Below, in pieces: positions 1 to 11,290 of a stretch of DNA of 64,000 nt; positions within the stretch are counted from its first letter, which is position 1, and the number at the start of each line of letters is the position of its first letter. Source of the DNA: Haematococcus lacustris (taxonomy: Eukaryota > Chlorophyta > Chlorophyceae > Chlamydomonadales > Haematococcaceae); assembly GCA_030144725.1 (NCBI GenBank), contig JASKMD010000019.1:5817739-5881738 (forward strand), given 5' to 3'. The notes under the pieces were generated by a model, which searched no databases, had not been told where the DNA came from, and saw only the letters and a program-made list of their open reading frames with translations. The position numbers and the translations under genes were made by a program.

Positions 1-73
1 GGTGAGGGTGAGGGTGAAGGTTAGGGTTAGGGTTAGGGTTAGGGTTAGGGTTAGGGTTAGGGTTAGGGTTAGG
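1..73 (+). repeat. Telomere-type TTAGGG tandem repeat
   Basis: About nine copies of TTAGGG (21-73) follow a degenerate GGTGAG/GGTGAA lead-in at 1-20. The human-type motif is known from several Chlamydomonadales lineages, whereas Chlamydomonas itself uses TTTTAGGG. The G-rich strand is the plus strand at the left edge. A true left chromosome end would show CCCTAA on this strand, so this is an interstitial tract, an inverted contig end or a join. Confidence 0.9.
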
Positions 74-1753
74 CCTACCCCCTTGAGGCAGTCAGCCCTT
101 GCGCACCTCAGCCACTCGAACATGGGAGTGTCGCATGCCTTGAGGAAGGGCACGCTGAGCAAGACCTCCTGCAGGCTGGGGTGCTTCCACCGCGGCCCTC
201 GAGTTTCGAGCTTCCTGCAGCGGGCAGCGGGGACTGGGGCTGAACCAGCTGAAGCAGCAGCTGCTGCAGCAACGACGGTTACAGTGGGCACAGCAGCAGG
301 AGGGATGCTGCCCCAGTCACACAATCCCACCTGCTGTGATCCAATCGCAACAAGTTGCCTCGCTTGCTGGACAGCCTGACTTATTCAATCACCTCACCTC
401 ACTCCACCCCACCCCACCCCAACTCGCTCTCCCACCCTCCCAGTGGAGGAATCCCTCACACCTTCAGATCAGCCCATCAATTGTTCAATTTTATACCTTC
501 CATCTCTGCCCTTAAGGCTGGCAAGTTGACACATCTGTCCCCAGGTCATGTCCAGCCAGTGCTGACCACTGCTACCATCACCTCGCCATACACACCGCAC
601 CGTCCCCTGCCTGGCCCCTGCCTGCCTGGCCCCCCTGCGTCAAGGGCTGCAAGGCACCCCGCTGGCCACCTCACCACATCTGCCTCTCAATGGGTGTATT
701 CAGGCCGTCCCGCTCGTGCTCGTCGATCATGCCCATACCCAGCAGCTGCTCCACGAATCCCTGCAGCCGTCAGCATCAGCTGGAGGCTGGTAAGCAGGGT
801 TGAAATTTCGAATCTCACTTCAGGGACAGCATCACCCAACTATGTCATGCCAATGACCAAGTGTGACAGAGCATAGCCATGCAAAGGATAGCTGCTCCCA
901 GCCCTCGGGGGCAGAAGCTGTGTAGAAGCTGATGCCAGGCGATAGGGAGCTGCTCGTCCAATTGCTGTCTGTGTTGTATCAACAAGTCACCAGGAAGTGT
1001 GGTAGTGTGCAGGCATACCAGGGATGGGGACAAGGAACCATCCCAGAGGTGCAGGTTCGGCACCTGTGCCGCCTCCACAGTTGTAGCCTGCATTAACCCA
1101 CACCTGCTCACTCTGCTGCTGCTGCCGCTGCAGACGGCCCCATCCAGGTGCTAGCACAACAGAAGGAGCTCCCTGTATTTACTCAGGAGGTGGAAACTCT
1201 CCAAACCATCTCAAGCTTGAAAGCACAAAAGAAGCTGTCTGGCTCCTCTGCTCAGGGCTAGTCTCAAAACTGTGTGATCAGTGTAGAGCTGCACGACTCC
1301 AAGGCCTAGCACTTCAAAACACTCTTGCCTTGAAACGTCACACTGCCAGGAGTTGAACACCCCACCTCCACACAATTCACAGCGGCACCCTCCCATGTGA
1401 TGTGACCCAAAGGCCCAGCACTCCCAAAGTCGAACCTCTCACCACCACCTGCCAGGAGTTGAACCCCCCACCTCCACCAGTTCACATCTTCAGCCTCCCA
1501 TGTGATGTGACCAGAGTGATGATGGTAGTAAACCCTGCCAGCAACAAGGGACTCAACCTTACAGGCGCCTGCCCATGCACCTATCCATGCGACAATGCCC
1601 CAACAAGGTGTGCGCCCCCTATGCAGCCTCCATAGCTGTAGCCTGCATTGCCATAACCTACACCTGGTCACTCTGCTGCTGCTGCCGCCGCTGTAGAGAT
1701 ATGCTTGATGCGTGCGCCCCCTGCCGCTCCCATGCTCTTGTGCATGGTCTCAC
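74..1753. other. No gene called; locally duplicated sequence
   Basis: No exon chain with consistent splice phases was found. A plus-strand Gln/Leu-rich stretch (about 235-345) could be coiled-coil coding sequence but has no boundaries that decide it. Sequence around 1075-1140 is a diverged copy of 1630-1692 (both hold a CTG/CTGCCG run followed by a shared 30-bp block). Part of this stretch may be the 3' end of the minus-strand gene to the right. Confidence 0.5.
1346..1513. repeat. Two tandem copies of a ~62-bp block with tRNA B-box-like core
   Basis: The block running from CCAGGAGTTGAAC to CCCATGTGATGTGACC occurs at about 1346-1410 and again at about 1452-1513, offset 106 bp. On the minus strand its core reads GGTTCAACTCC in the second copy, which matches the consensus of the internal B box of tRNA genes. 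This suggests a tRNA-derived SINE remnant that was tandemly duplicated. No complete cloverleaf was recognised. Confidence 0.5.
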
Positions 1754-4079
1754 CTGCTGCGCCCTCAACACCGCCATGGCTGCTCGATGGGTTTGTATGG
1801 CCTGGAAGCGGTCTGGGGCCTCGATCTCTCTGTCCAGCATGTAGCGCCACACCTGAGTGTGGCAAGGGCAGGGACAGCAGCAGGCAGATGGTGCAGCATG
1901 GTGCAGCATGGAGCAGCATGGGCTGCGTGGAGAAGCTTAGGGTACATGAAGCAGCATAGAGCGGCATGGGGCGCATGGAGCAGCATAGTGTGCATGGGGC
2001 GCATGGAGCAGCATGGGGTGCATGGATCAGCAGGCACAGTGAGGTGGTCACCTTATCAATCTGCTGCTCAATCTCTTTCGATAGGATGCGGCCAGCGTTG
2101 CCAGCGTAGGCCAGCCACTGGGCCTGAAGGCGAGGCAGACATCCAGGGGTGACAGAGCAGTGACATGCAGGCTTACAGCAGCACAGGGCTGTCAGGTTCA
2201 TCGCTGTTCAAGCTGTACCAGGCCATTGGGGCAAATCACCTCAAGTCCCTAATCTTACCCCTACCTGCCCACTCCCCCTTTGCACTGCCCATCACGCTGA
2301 CCTGTGGGGAGCTAGTCAGGGCGGCGTGCATCTCCAGTGCCACCTCCACCCCTGCCATCATGGCCAGGCTCAGGGACCGCCCCAGCCACTGCAGGGCAGG
2401 CCAGGCCACAGCAAGGGTAAGTGGACCCACGGCATGCAGACTGACCATGTCTGCAGGGCAGCCAAAAACCATTCGAAGACCAACCAGTGGCTGTGTGCCG
2501 ACCAGCACTCACTCTCAGTCCTGATGCCATGTCACCCATGCCTCACCTCACCACTATCAAGTCACCCTCTATTCGTCACTTGTTCCAAGTCCTTCATTCG
2601 TCTTCTCTCTATATTGTTGTCCGTTCCTATCATGTTACTTTGTTTCTGTTATCTGTTTCATGTTGTATTATATATTTGATATCATGCACGTCCAGGGCTG
2701 CAAGGCACCTGCACCCAAAGCCCCATGCACCTGTGCAAGCCAGCTCAGTGGTGGCAGCAGCCAACGACCCAGGATCGGGACGCCGTGCAGCTTCAGGACC
2801 ACTTGACGCAGCCTGAAATGGAAGCCTGCTTGACGCGCCACCCAGCCCTTTCCTGACACCTGCAGGCAGCAAGCCAGGGGGCTATCAGGCAGCAGGGCGG
2901 GATGATGACTTACAGTAGTGGCTACACTTGCACCACGAGCGACTCAGCATTGAAGACGAGCAGGCTCAACGTTCAAGCTAGAAGCAGGTGGCCAAGTGAA
3001 AGCAAAGGTGCAAAATTAGAAAATCACGTTTGCTTCCAAAGACTTGTATATGTTGACGGAGACAGGCAGTAGTGGCTATCACCAGCGCCATCAGCGGAAA
3101 GAAAGAAAGAAAGAAAAGAAAGAAAAGACTACGCCTTTGCCATCAGACGTGAGTTAAGGGAAGTTGGCGACTCGGGCCTTGCCATCACCTTGCATATCCA
3201 ACCCACCAGAGTATCTCTCTTACGTCGTTAGGTGGGGTCGAACCCGTGACCTTCCACCCGTTGCGGGATCACCCATTACCAACTGAGCCACCAACCACGC
3301 AACAGGGCGGGATGCACCAGCCAGCGGACTCAGTGTTCGAGCCAGAATCCAGCTGTGCGAGGTGGCCCGGTGGAGGCCAGCAGGAGGCCAGCACAAGGAT
3401 ACTGAAAAGGATGGCCGACTGAAACACCACCCTACCCCAACCCTTCACAACCCTAGCTCTTACCCTCTCTCACCCCTTACCCTCACAAACTAAACTGTAC
3501 CCTCCTGGCTCCACAGCTGCCCCGAGCCTCTGCATCTGCCCCACACCACTCAGAAGAAGAAGAAGAAGACTACTCCGGTATTCACCGGCGTGCATTGAGG
3601 GAGGAGCTACCGCCTGGGGCGCGGCCTGCTCCCACCAATCAAGCCAAAAAGAGGCGACCCCCCTACCCTCCCTCCCTGAGTCTGTAGCTTGTCCACACCA
3701 CTCACCTCCTGCAATATCCTAGCCCCACCCTTACCCTAGCCCCAGGGGGGCCCAACGCAGATGCAGCACCAGCCCTTTGTTACACAACCTGTGCCCTGAG
3801 CTCGGGCTCCAGGCCACCAAGCCTGTGCGCTCAGGGGTTATGAACTGAGGGGTATGAAGAGCAGCTGTGCTGCACACCACACCCCTCACCTCACACCACA
3901 CCTCACACCACACCCCTCACCTCACACCCCACCCCTCACCTCCTGCTCCACCCTCTCCCACAGGTCCAGGGGCGTGTCGGCCTCATCCAGGGCGCTGTCG
4001 CAGCACCAGTCCAGCAGGCGCAGCCCCCGGTCACTGAGCAGGCCCTCCGTGTGCTTGGCGTGGAAGTGGCGCTTCAGGC
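1754..4079 (-). CDS. Unrecognised multi-exon gene, partial
   Basis: Four minus-strand exons have GT-AG borders and matching phases: 3940-4079 (46 codons, ends phase 0), 2302-2388 (29 codons), 2052-2123 (24 codons) and 1754-1852 (33 codons). The last three are phase-0 exons without stops. A further exon at about 3789-3844 is possible. Pieces include LSDRGLRLLDWCCDSALDEA, VALEMHAALTSS and FQAIQTHRAAMAVLRAQQ, a helical charged protein. The order of motifs (a basic helix with 'ALD..PLDLW', then a helix ending near 'QTHRAAMAVL') faintly recalls the cytosolic segment after the membrane domain of SOS1/NHE-type sodium/proton exchangers, where a 'KTRQA' motif occurs. That is only a hypothesis. Both gene ends are undetermined, and it is not proven that the 3940-4079 exon belongs with the other three. 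Confidence 0.5.
3094..3300 (-). repeat. tRNA-derived SINE-like element
   Basis: Read on the minus strand, a tRNA-like head (about 3300-3228) has an A-box-like GTGGCTCAGTTGGTAATGGG, a short anticodon-like hairpin and a B box GGGTTCGACCC. About 100 bp of unrelated body follow, then a pyrimidine tail of CTTT repeats at 3094-3131. The T stem does not pair fully, so this is not a functional tRNA gene. Head, body and low-complexity tail in this order are typical of SINEs. Confidence 0.5.
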
Positions 4080-4420
4080 CTGACACCGGACACAGTGCAG
4101 GCAGCAGCAGCAGTGGGGCGGCGGCGGCAGTGAGAGCGCAGCAGCGGCAGCGGCGGCGGCGGCAGGAGCAGCAGCAGCAGCATATGCAAGGTCATCAAAC
4201 CAGCCTTCCAGGCTCGGTCACTCTGGTGATGAATGTTATTCAATGCTCACTGACTGGCAGCTTCCATGGTCATGACCATGCCAGCATTGACACTCACTCC
4301 TCATTGCCTCCTCCACCAACAATGCATAAAACAGCCCAAGTATTACCAGCCGCAGTTCTCTCACTCTCTCGCACACCCCAACTTCCCATGTCAGGAACCT
4401 TGCATCTTGCTTTCCCGCCC

Positions 4421-4920
4421 NNNNNNNNNNNNNNNNNNNNNNNNNNNNNNNNNNNNNNNNNNNNNNNNNNNNNNNNNNNNNNNNNNNNNNNNNNNNNNNN
4501 NNNNNNNNNNNNNNNNNNNNNNNNNNNNNNNNNNNNNNNNNNNNNNNNNNNNNNNNNNNNNNNNNNNNNNNNNNNNNNNNNNNNNNNNNNNNNNNNNNNN
4601 NNNNNNNNNNNNNNNNNNNNNNNNNNNNNNNNNNNNNNNNNNNNNNNNNNNNNNNNNNNNNNNNNNNNNNNNNNNNNNNNNNNNNNNNNNNNNNNNNNNN
4701 NNNNNNNNNNNNNNNNNNNNNNNNNNNNNNNNNNNNNNNNNNNNNNNNNNNNNNNNNNNNNNNNNNNNNNNNNNNNNNNNNNNNNNNNNNNNNNNNNNNN
4801 NNNNNNNNNNNNNNNNNNNNNNNNNNNNNNNNNNNNNNNNNNNNNNNNNNNNNNNNNNNNNNNNNNNNNNNNNNNNNNNNNNNNNNNNNNNNNNNNNNNN
4901 NNNNNNNNNNNNNNNNNNNN
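4421..4920. other. Assembly gap, 500 N
   Basis: Exactly 500 unknown bases, so the length is a scaffolding default and not a measurement. The gap interrupts the mannanase gene, whose first visible exon begins at its right edge. Confidence 0.99.
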
Positions 4921-7900
4921 ATCCTGGACTTTTACGGGAACGCCAACGTGAAGACCCTGTTCAAAAACCACATCACCGCCATGCTCACCAGGTACAACCC
5001 CAGGACCCTCCCTGACCACTTCTCCTGAGCAGCTTCTGAAGCAATTCAGCGGTTGAGCGGTTTGTGACAGTTGGGCAGTTTGGCCCATTCAGGCTTACAG
5101 TAAACAGGCAGGCAAGCAAGCAGGCAGGTAGGCAAACGGGCGGGGTGGAGTAGGGTGGGGGGCAGAGGCAGGCCGTCGAGCATGCTACTACCATGTCCTC
5201 CTGCCTGCAGCAACGCCCCCTGTGTGCCCCTTCTCCCCTGCTCTCCCTCCTCTCCACCCCTATAGAGTAAACACCTTCACGGGCGTCGCTTACAAGGACG
5301 ACCCCGCCATCATGAGTTGGGACGTACTCAACGAGCCGCGTTGCCCTGGTGCGTTTCCGTGGCTCACCCTCCATGCACTCATTCACATGTCACTCTCCAT
5401 GCACTCATTCACACATGTCACCCTCCATGTCTGTGCACATGTCACATGTCAAATGGATCTTACCACATGTCATGCCAGGCAGCTCAGCACCGCACATACA
5501 TTCCTTCAACTGGGCACACGTCATGCCTGACATTTCACATGGCATGCCTCACTCCACATCTAATCACATCACACTTGAAGTCATGCCTCTTGGTGCATCG
5601 CAAGCATGCACCACCTAGTGCCACATAATCACTGATGAGTTTGTGTGACGGTTGTGGTTGACCCCTAACCGCAACCCATTGCCTCTCACCCCTCTCACCC
5701 CTCTCACCCCTCCACCTCTCTACCTCTCACTCCTCCATGTTCATGTGCCACATGGAGCGCCATATGGACCACCACCCGCTCATGAACCACCCCAAGCACA
5801 TGGACCCCACCCAGCTGTTACCCTTCCCCTCCAACTACCATCTACCTCCACCTCCTACCAACTGACAATAGCCACCGATCATTAAGTAACTGCTAACTGC
5901 TAACTACCCTCACAAGCTGTTGGCCCTGTTGTACAGCCTGCGACACCAAGGAGCTGCAGGACCTGGCGGTGGGATGGATGCGTGAGATGACGGACTTCAC
6001 CAAGCAGACCGCGCCCAAGCAGCTCGTTGCCCTGGGCACTGAGGTGGGTGGCTCCCACAGGCAGTGACAATGGCAGTGGCAGCAACTTGTGACTGCCAGC
6101 AGAGACTTGTGCCAGCAGAGGCTTGTGACTGCCAGCAGAGGCTCATGTGTCACTAGGCCGTCAGTCATCATGGGAGGAGCAGCAGTTGCAATGACCCGCT
6201 GCCAGGCGCTCTAAGGGGCCACAGCAGGGGCCACAACAGCAGGGCAGCAGCAGGGGCCGCTGGGGCGGTAGAGGCAGCAGCAGCGGCAGCAGCAGGGGCA
6301 GCAGCAAGGGCACAGCAGCGTCGGGGGCTACTCCCTGGACCCCACGCCTTGAGTGAGTTTGTCGACGGGCATGCTCTGGCCTGGCTGCAGGGCTTTTTCA
6401 CCAAGGATGATGTCACCAAGCTGCACTTGACGAACCCTGGGCCTGGGGCGGAGTGTGAAGGTGAGGGGGCTGGGGTGGGGGGTAGGGGGTGCTGGTGCGG
6501 GTGGGGCTGGTGTGGGGGGTGTGAGTGTTGAGTGAGGAGCGGCTAGGCAAAGAAAGGCAGGGGGCAAGGGAAAGGCCTGGAGGTTTGGTGCAGGGCAGGG
6601 AAGGGGTGGGTCGGGCCCCAGGGGAGGGTGGTTCAGGTGACGGCTGATGGGTGGGTGGAGCCAGGGTCTCCATGCGGCATGGAGTGTGGGTGAGGGAGGA
6701 TTAGGGATGATGTCCATGTCACGCCTCATGTGTGCAATCCCGCATCAAGCACCAGTGTGCAACCAAGCACTGCCCTGTTGCTATGCTGAGCACTGCCCTG
6801 CCACGCCATGTCGAGCACCACCATGCCACTCTGTACTGCATCCATCCGTGGTGGTGGTGGTGGAGGGTTCTCGAGGGAAGGAGGAGGTCAGCCCGGTCAG
6901 TGCTTCCCTAGACACATGCCTGGGGGGTGTGAGGTGAGTGTGAGGGCGGGGGGAAAAGGTGTGTGGTGGAGCAAGGTGTGCCAGGTTCAGCCAGCCCATC
7001 AGGGGTTGAGCCATTTGTGTCTTCTGTTGTGTGACCCCTGTTTTAGGCTCCGCTCAGTGGCTTAGTGCTTTACTGTGTTTCTCCGGTGAAGCGCTGCCTC
7101 CCCCCGCTCTTCGTCAGGATTGTGACCCTGATTGTGATCCTGACCCTAAAGCCTCACTGTGTGACTTTTGTTTTAGGCTCTGCTTAGTGGTGTAGTGCTT
7201 TGATTTGTCCGGTGAAGCGCAGCCTCCTAGCCAGGGCCTCTTTCTCCTTCAGGGTGCCACGGACTAGTGGTAGTGGCAGGGAGGGTGTGGGTGAGGGCAC
7301 CACCCAGAGGCAACTCCCTTTGCCGCCACAGTCGGTGCTTGCAAGATCACTGCCTTCGGTTCAGATCAGCCCAAGTAACATTCAGTCATGGTGCTGATGC
7401 CCCTGCTCCCATTCTCCCTCCACCTTCAAAGCTCCTTCCTGTAGCCATGCAAGCATGCACAAGTATGCAAAAGCATGCAAGCATGCAGAAGTAGCATGCA
7501 GTGGGTTGACCCAGATACTCCTGGCCAGGTCCCGCTTCTCAACCCACACCTCCCTTTCCCTCCCCCTCCCCTCCCACCCTGCCCCACCCCCTGCCAGGGG
7601 AGGACTGGATTCGCATCGTGGCGCTGCCCTCCGTGGACTTCGCCACCCTGCATGTGTACGACCGCCACATGGAGCGGCAGCCTGTCCCCCCTGAGGGCCG
7701 CACCTACATTGGAGACCCCGACTGGATGTACTGCGATGATGTGTGTTACCTACAGTGGTTCCCTCGCTACATGCAGGTGGGGCATGGCATGGCATGGCAT
7801 GGCATGGCATGGCATGGCATGGCATGGCATGGCATGGCATGGCATGGCATGGCATGGCATGTGCTGCGCCCTGCCAAGGTGAGACGTTACCCTGCCTGGT

Positions 7901-9260
7901 TTAGTTTGGCCTGACCTCACTCGGCCTGGCCTGATGAGCGTGGAGGCCTTGCGCAGGGCAGCCTGACCTATGCATATTTGGCATTCTGCCTGGCTGCAGG
8001 CCCACACAGAGTCCCTTGCAGCCACCAGCAACAAGCCCCTGGTGGTGCAGGAGTATGGCATGACGTGGTGGTGAGGCCAGGGGTGGGGTGGGGTGGTGGG
8101 AGGAGAGTTTGTGATCAGGGGGGGTGGATCTTCTTGGGATCTGGGCCTTGTGACAGCTGCCTGCCCACCTACCCACCTGCCTGCCCACCTACCCACCTGC
8201 CTGCCCACCTACCCACCTGCCCGCCCACCTACCCACCTGCCCGCCCACCTTCCTGCCCGCCTCTCCACTCCTTCGCCTCCACGTGTCCCTATGATCACCA
8301 TAGGGCCTCATGGCGAACGTTGGTTACTCACGCATGTCACGAGGCTGCCTGCGTGTCTACCCAGCCACCTGCTCGTCTAATGTGCGGTTTGACTCGTGCC
8401 TTCCCGTAGGCAGCGGGATGCGCGAAACCGCAAAGTGCTGCTGGCTGTGATGGGTCGCTTACTGGCAAACTCCAAGGCATCAGGAGGCGGCCTGGCGGGC
8501 GCGCTGCTGTGGAATGGCGCGGACAACAACACTGCGGACCAGGACGGGTGAGGGCAGAGAGCTGCAAACCTGCTGGGGCTGGGTGTCGAACCTGGCACCT
8601 CTCGGGCGACCCGTCACACCGCATAAGACCACTGCAGACGTTACCAAGAGTTGCTCTGTCTTGTGCGGTATGCCTAACCGCAGCAAACCTGAGCCGGAAC
8701 CGCAGCAAACCTGAGCGCTTTTTTCCCCTTCTGCAGCCTTGATATGCCATTTCCGTCGCACTGTGCTGCGCAGATACAACGTGCGAATCGATCGCTGGCC
8801 GAGCGCCCTGATCGAAGCCCCGCCAGCGCTGAAGAGCCTGCCCAACGTCATGTCGTACCTGAGGACCTTTGTGAACCCGGGCGCTAGTCCAGGGCAGCTG
8901 GGGAATGCCTCACCTCCACCTTCTGCCGTTGAGACTCCAGGAGTAGTCGCCTCGGGACGACGGTCACGCAAGCTGCAGGCCGTGAACCATGCACAGCCAA
9001 GCTTGCAGCCAAGCGTCAGGGACACGTCTGATGTCCTCCCAGACAGTGACAGCGGCGACGGCGCAGCGCGGCAGGTGCACGTCCGTCCACACGAGGCTGT
9101 CATGGCCTCGACCTCGCAGCGTGCGCTGCTGTACCAGGCCGACAAGCTGGACGGTTTCCGTCGTGGCTGGGAGCGGGGCTCATGCGCGCACGAGTCGTCG
9201 CGGGTTTGGCGGCCGCCGGTCGCATGGGCAAACAGTTCCCGCGGCTCACAACGTGGGTGA
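4921..9260 (+). CDS. Mannan endo-1,4-beta-mannosidase (GH5), 5' truncated
   Basis: Eight exons join in phase: 4921-4991, 5266-5348, 5937-6043, 6391-6460, 7598-7776, 8000-8070, 8410-8547, 8774-9260 (402 codons with stop). Family hallmarks appear in order: '[23 protein letters not shown]', shortened here to its core [14 protein letters not shown], carries the general acid/base Glu; 'VDFATLHVY' lies in the barrel; 'PLVVQEYG' carries the nucleophile Glu; 'ALLWN...DQDGYNV' ends the barrel. Such enzymes cleave beta-1,4-mannan internally and are usually secreted. The signal peptide and first barrel strands would lie in the N gap. For the last exon the acceptor before 8774 was chosen over the one before 8737 because it gives the family motif DGYNV and a long open frame. 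The tail after about residue 275 is Ser/Pro-rich and unlike the catalytic domain. Confidence 0.88.
7781..7860 (+). repeat. (GGCAT)n pentanucleotide tract in mannanase intron
   Basis: Sixteen or so perfect GGCAT units start four bases after the donor of the intron that follows exon 7598-7776. The tract yields spurious open frames on both strands. Confidence 0.97.
8158..8262 (+). repeat. CCTGCCCACCTACCCA minisatellite in mannanase intron
   Basis: About six copies of a 16-20 bp CTGCCCACCTACCCAC unit fill the middle of the intron between exons 8000-8070 and 8410-8547. The last copies change CCTGCC to CCCGCC. Confidence 0.85.
8583..8650 (-). repeat. tRNA-like (SINE) remnant inside mannanase intron
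   Basis: On the minus strand this reads an A-box-like CTGCAGTGGTC, a CGGG-TCG-CCCG hairpin at the anticodon position and a B box AGGTTCGACACC. It sits within the 226-bp intron 8548-8773. The same layout, with a CCCG/CGGG anticodon-arm hairpin, is seen in the element near 3230-3300, so both probably come from related tRNA-derived repeats. Confidence 0.45.
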
Positions 9261-9609
9261 CACTGAACGAATGCGGCTGGCACCGGAGGCAGCTGCTAGA
9301 ACACTCAATACTCAGTACTCAGTACTCAGTACTAGTACACTAAGCATTCAACCTACAGCAACTGAATGGCCCAACATGACGACATCACACTGAGCCTGCA
9401 TCATCCTGTGCACCTCATGTAGCACTCAGCCTTGCAATGCAGTGACTGGCCCCTTGCCACTTGCCCCGGCACTAGCTAAGCCATGGCCTCCTGCTTCCTG
9501 CCCTACCTGGCCTTGCCCTGCCACCTGCCACCTGCCACCTGCCACCTGCCACCTGCCACCTGCCACCTGCCCACCCACTCAGCCCCCCCGCTCCACCTGC
9601 CTTGTGCAG

Positions 9610-9728
9610 CCAAGCCTGGCAGTGTGACGGCTGAGATGAGGCAGTGGGAGGCGCTGGACATCCAGGCGTTTCAGAACGAGGCATGGCCTGCTGAGGAGGT
9701 CGACATTTTAAAGTGGACCTCTGATCAG
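9610..9728 (+). other. Possible orphan exon
   Basis: After a CTTGTGCAG acceptor an open stretch encodes a hydrophilic peptide with core QWEALDIQAFQNEAWPAEE, ending at a donor CAG|GTGAAT. It could be an alternative 3' exon of the mannanase or a remnant of another gene. No neighbouring exon in a matching phase was identified. Confidence 0.3.
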
Positions 9729-11056
9729 GTGAATTAGCACTGTGCTCAAAGCCTGAAGTAAGGGCCAAGTGCGACCTGGGCTGGCTAGCTGGCTGGTGCG
9801 CGCGATGGCAAGCTGAGGAAGTGACGGGTGGATGAACAAGAGGTGACTGGAACCGAGCCAGGGTCAGAACTGGACCTGTGGACAACTGCGGCCCAGCCTT
9901 TGGCCTAGTACCCACTCCTGCTTCCGCCCCTGCCCACTCTCCACCCGCCCCTGCCATTGGTGCCCCAGCCCTGGCTTGCCCCTCAGGGCCTCAACACTTT
10001 GTGCAGCCAGGTGCATGACAGCACATGAAGCAAGCACGTGTCCCGAGTGTGACTTTGATGAGACAGATTGTGACCATGTTGCCTTCTATCCATTTGCATG
10101 CGCACATGTGTGCATGATGTGTGTGATGGACGGATATGAGTGTAGGTGAAGGAGTTGTGACCCGGGGGGACGACAGACCCATTTACAGTGCGGCCCAAAC
10201 ACATGGGGTTCCTCTGTGATGCTGTGGACAGCTGTACTGCTCAGGCACACGTCTTTTGATAGGCTGTGAGCACCCACATTGTAGGAGCCAGGTCACACGA
10301 GGTAATGTGAGTGTGAGCATGTATGACCCAGATTCGTCGGTTTGAATCAGCACCATGTCTTGTGGATTTACTTGTTGTGTGTCTAAGAGCGTCCCTTGGA
10401 GTGTCTTGCCAGCTGCTCATGCTGCCCATGTTCAACTTTTCAACACCTAATGCAAAATGTGATGTCACGCTGCCAGGACCCCATAGCAGCAACCACGGCT
10501 GCCCTTGTTAGAAATGCCGTTGCCTCGGCTGGTGATGATGGGTGCGATATTGTCTTGCGTAGCTCCACGGTGGTTGAGTTGTAACTGGAGCCATGCTCAA
10601 GGGACAGGCGTGGTCGTGCAAGCATGCGCTATAAATGTGCATGCACTAGTGCAACTACGGGTGTGCCACACACCTCTACTTCCAAGGATCTGCCTCTACT
10701 TCAATGCACTTCCATCTCTTCAGAGTCAGATACTGCAACCAATAGTTACTGCCACTTGCGCGTTCGACCCATGTTAGACACTTACATCCATTATTGAACT
10801 GAACAAGCCTGTATGTCCCGGTCAATTTGCAACCTGCTGCCTAAACTCATCCACATGCCCGCACCACACATACACAGTCGCCAGAAATTACGCACTGCCG
10901 CCAGCTCAGGGGCAGCAGGTCACTCCAACGCAGCTTCCAAGTGCAGCTTCCATGTGGCTGCCACGGGCCTTGGTCTGTGTAGTAGTGAAAACAAGAGTGA
11001 TTGAGGACTTGAGCCCCGCACCTGCACCCATCGTGCCTGTACCTCACCTCTGCATG
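9729..11056. other. No gene or clear element seen
   Basis: Only short unsupported open frames are present, with no consistent exon chain and no strong inverted repeats. Base composition is less GC-rich than the flanking genes. Confidence 0.5.
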
Positions 11057-11290
11057 GTCAGCCCCCTTGTCCCTCCATCTGAGCCGGACCAATAGGGGCC
11101 ACCAGTGAGAAGTAGTGGCCCGACTCAGATGGTGTTGCTGGGCTGTGTGGAGTATACCAATGCACATGGACATGGTGCATGACTGCCTACCACCTACACT
11201 ATTGCCTGACCGCGAGGGCTATTGTATAGAGTTGGCATGAGAAACATGCGCTGATCGTAAGCTGATAACAGCTCATCAAAGGGGGGCACA
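11057..11290 (-). ncRNA. Candidate structured 3' module of Fanzor/TnpB-like element
   Basis: This segment lies immediately 3' of the stop codon of the Fanzor-like relic on the minus strand. It contains four local hairpins: arms 11075-11087 and 11120-11132 (13 bp, one mismatch); TGCAC/GTGCA around 11161-11180; GCATG/CATGC around 11234-11249; AGCTG/CAGCT around 11260-11273. The same chain recurs at 29375-29645, with a compensated T:A to C:G change in the long stem, and in part at 28224-28288 and 26281-26345. In TnpB and Fanzor systems the guide (omega/f) RNA is made from the 3' end of the element. The position and structure suit this, but function is inferred. A plain transposon terminus is the alternative. 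Confidence 0.4.

Noticed and set aside
3228..3300. Functional tRNA gene on the minus strand
   Set aside because: A- and B-box-like sequences are present, but the acceptor, anticodon and T stems do not pair properly and no plausible 7-nt anticodon loop forms. Better explained as a SINE head.
3854..5088. Long frames spanning 4421-4920
   Set aside because: They cross 500 N and have no sequence content there. Only the GH5 exon frame to the right of the gap is supported.
8737..8887. Alternative start of the last mannanase exon after CTGCAG at 8736
   Set aside because: It is in phase but reads an arginine-rich peptide to an early stop and loses the DGYNV motif. The acceptor at 8773 restores it and a longer frame.
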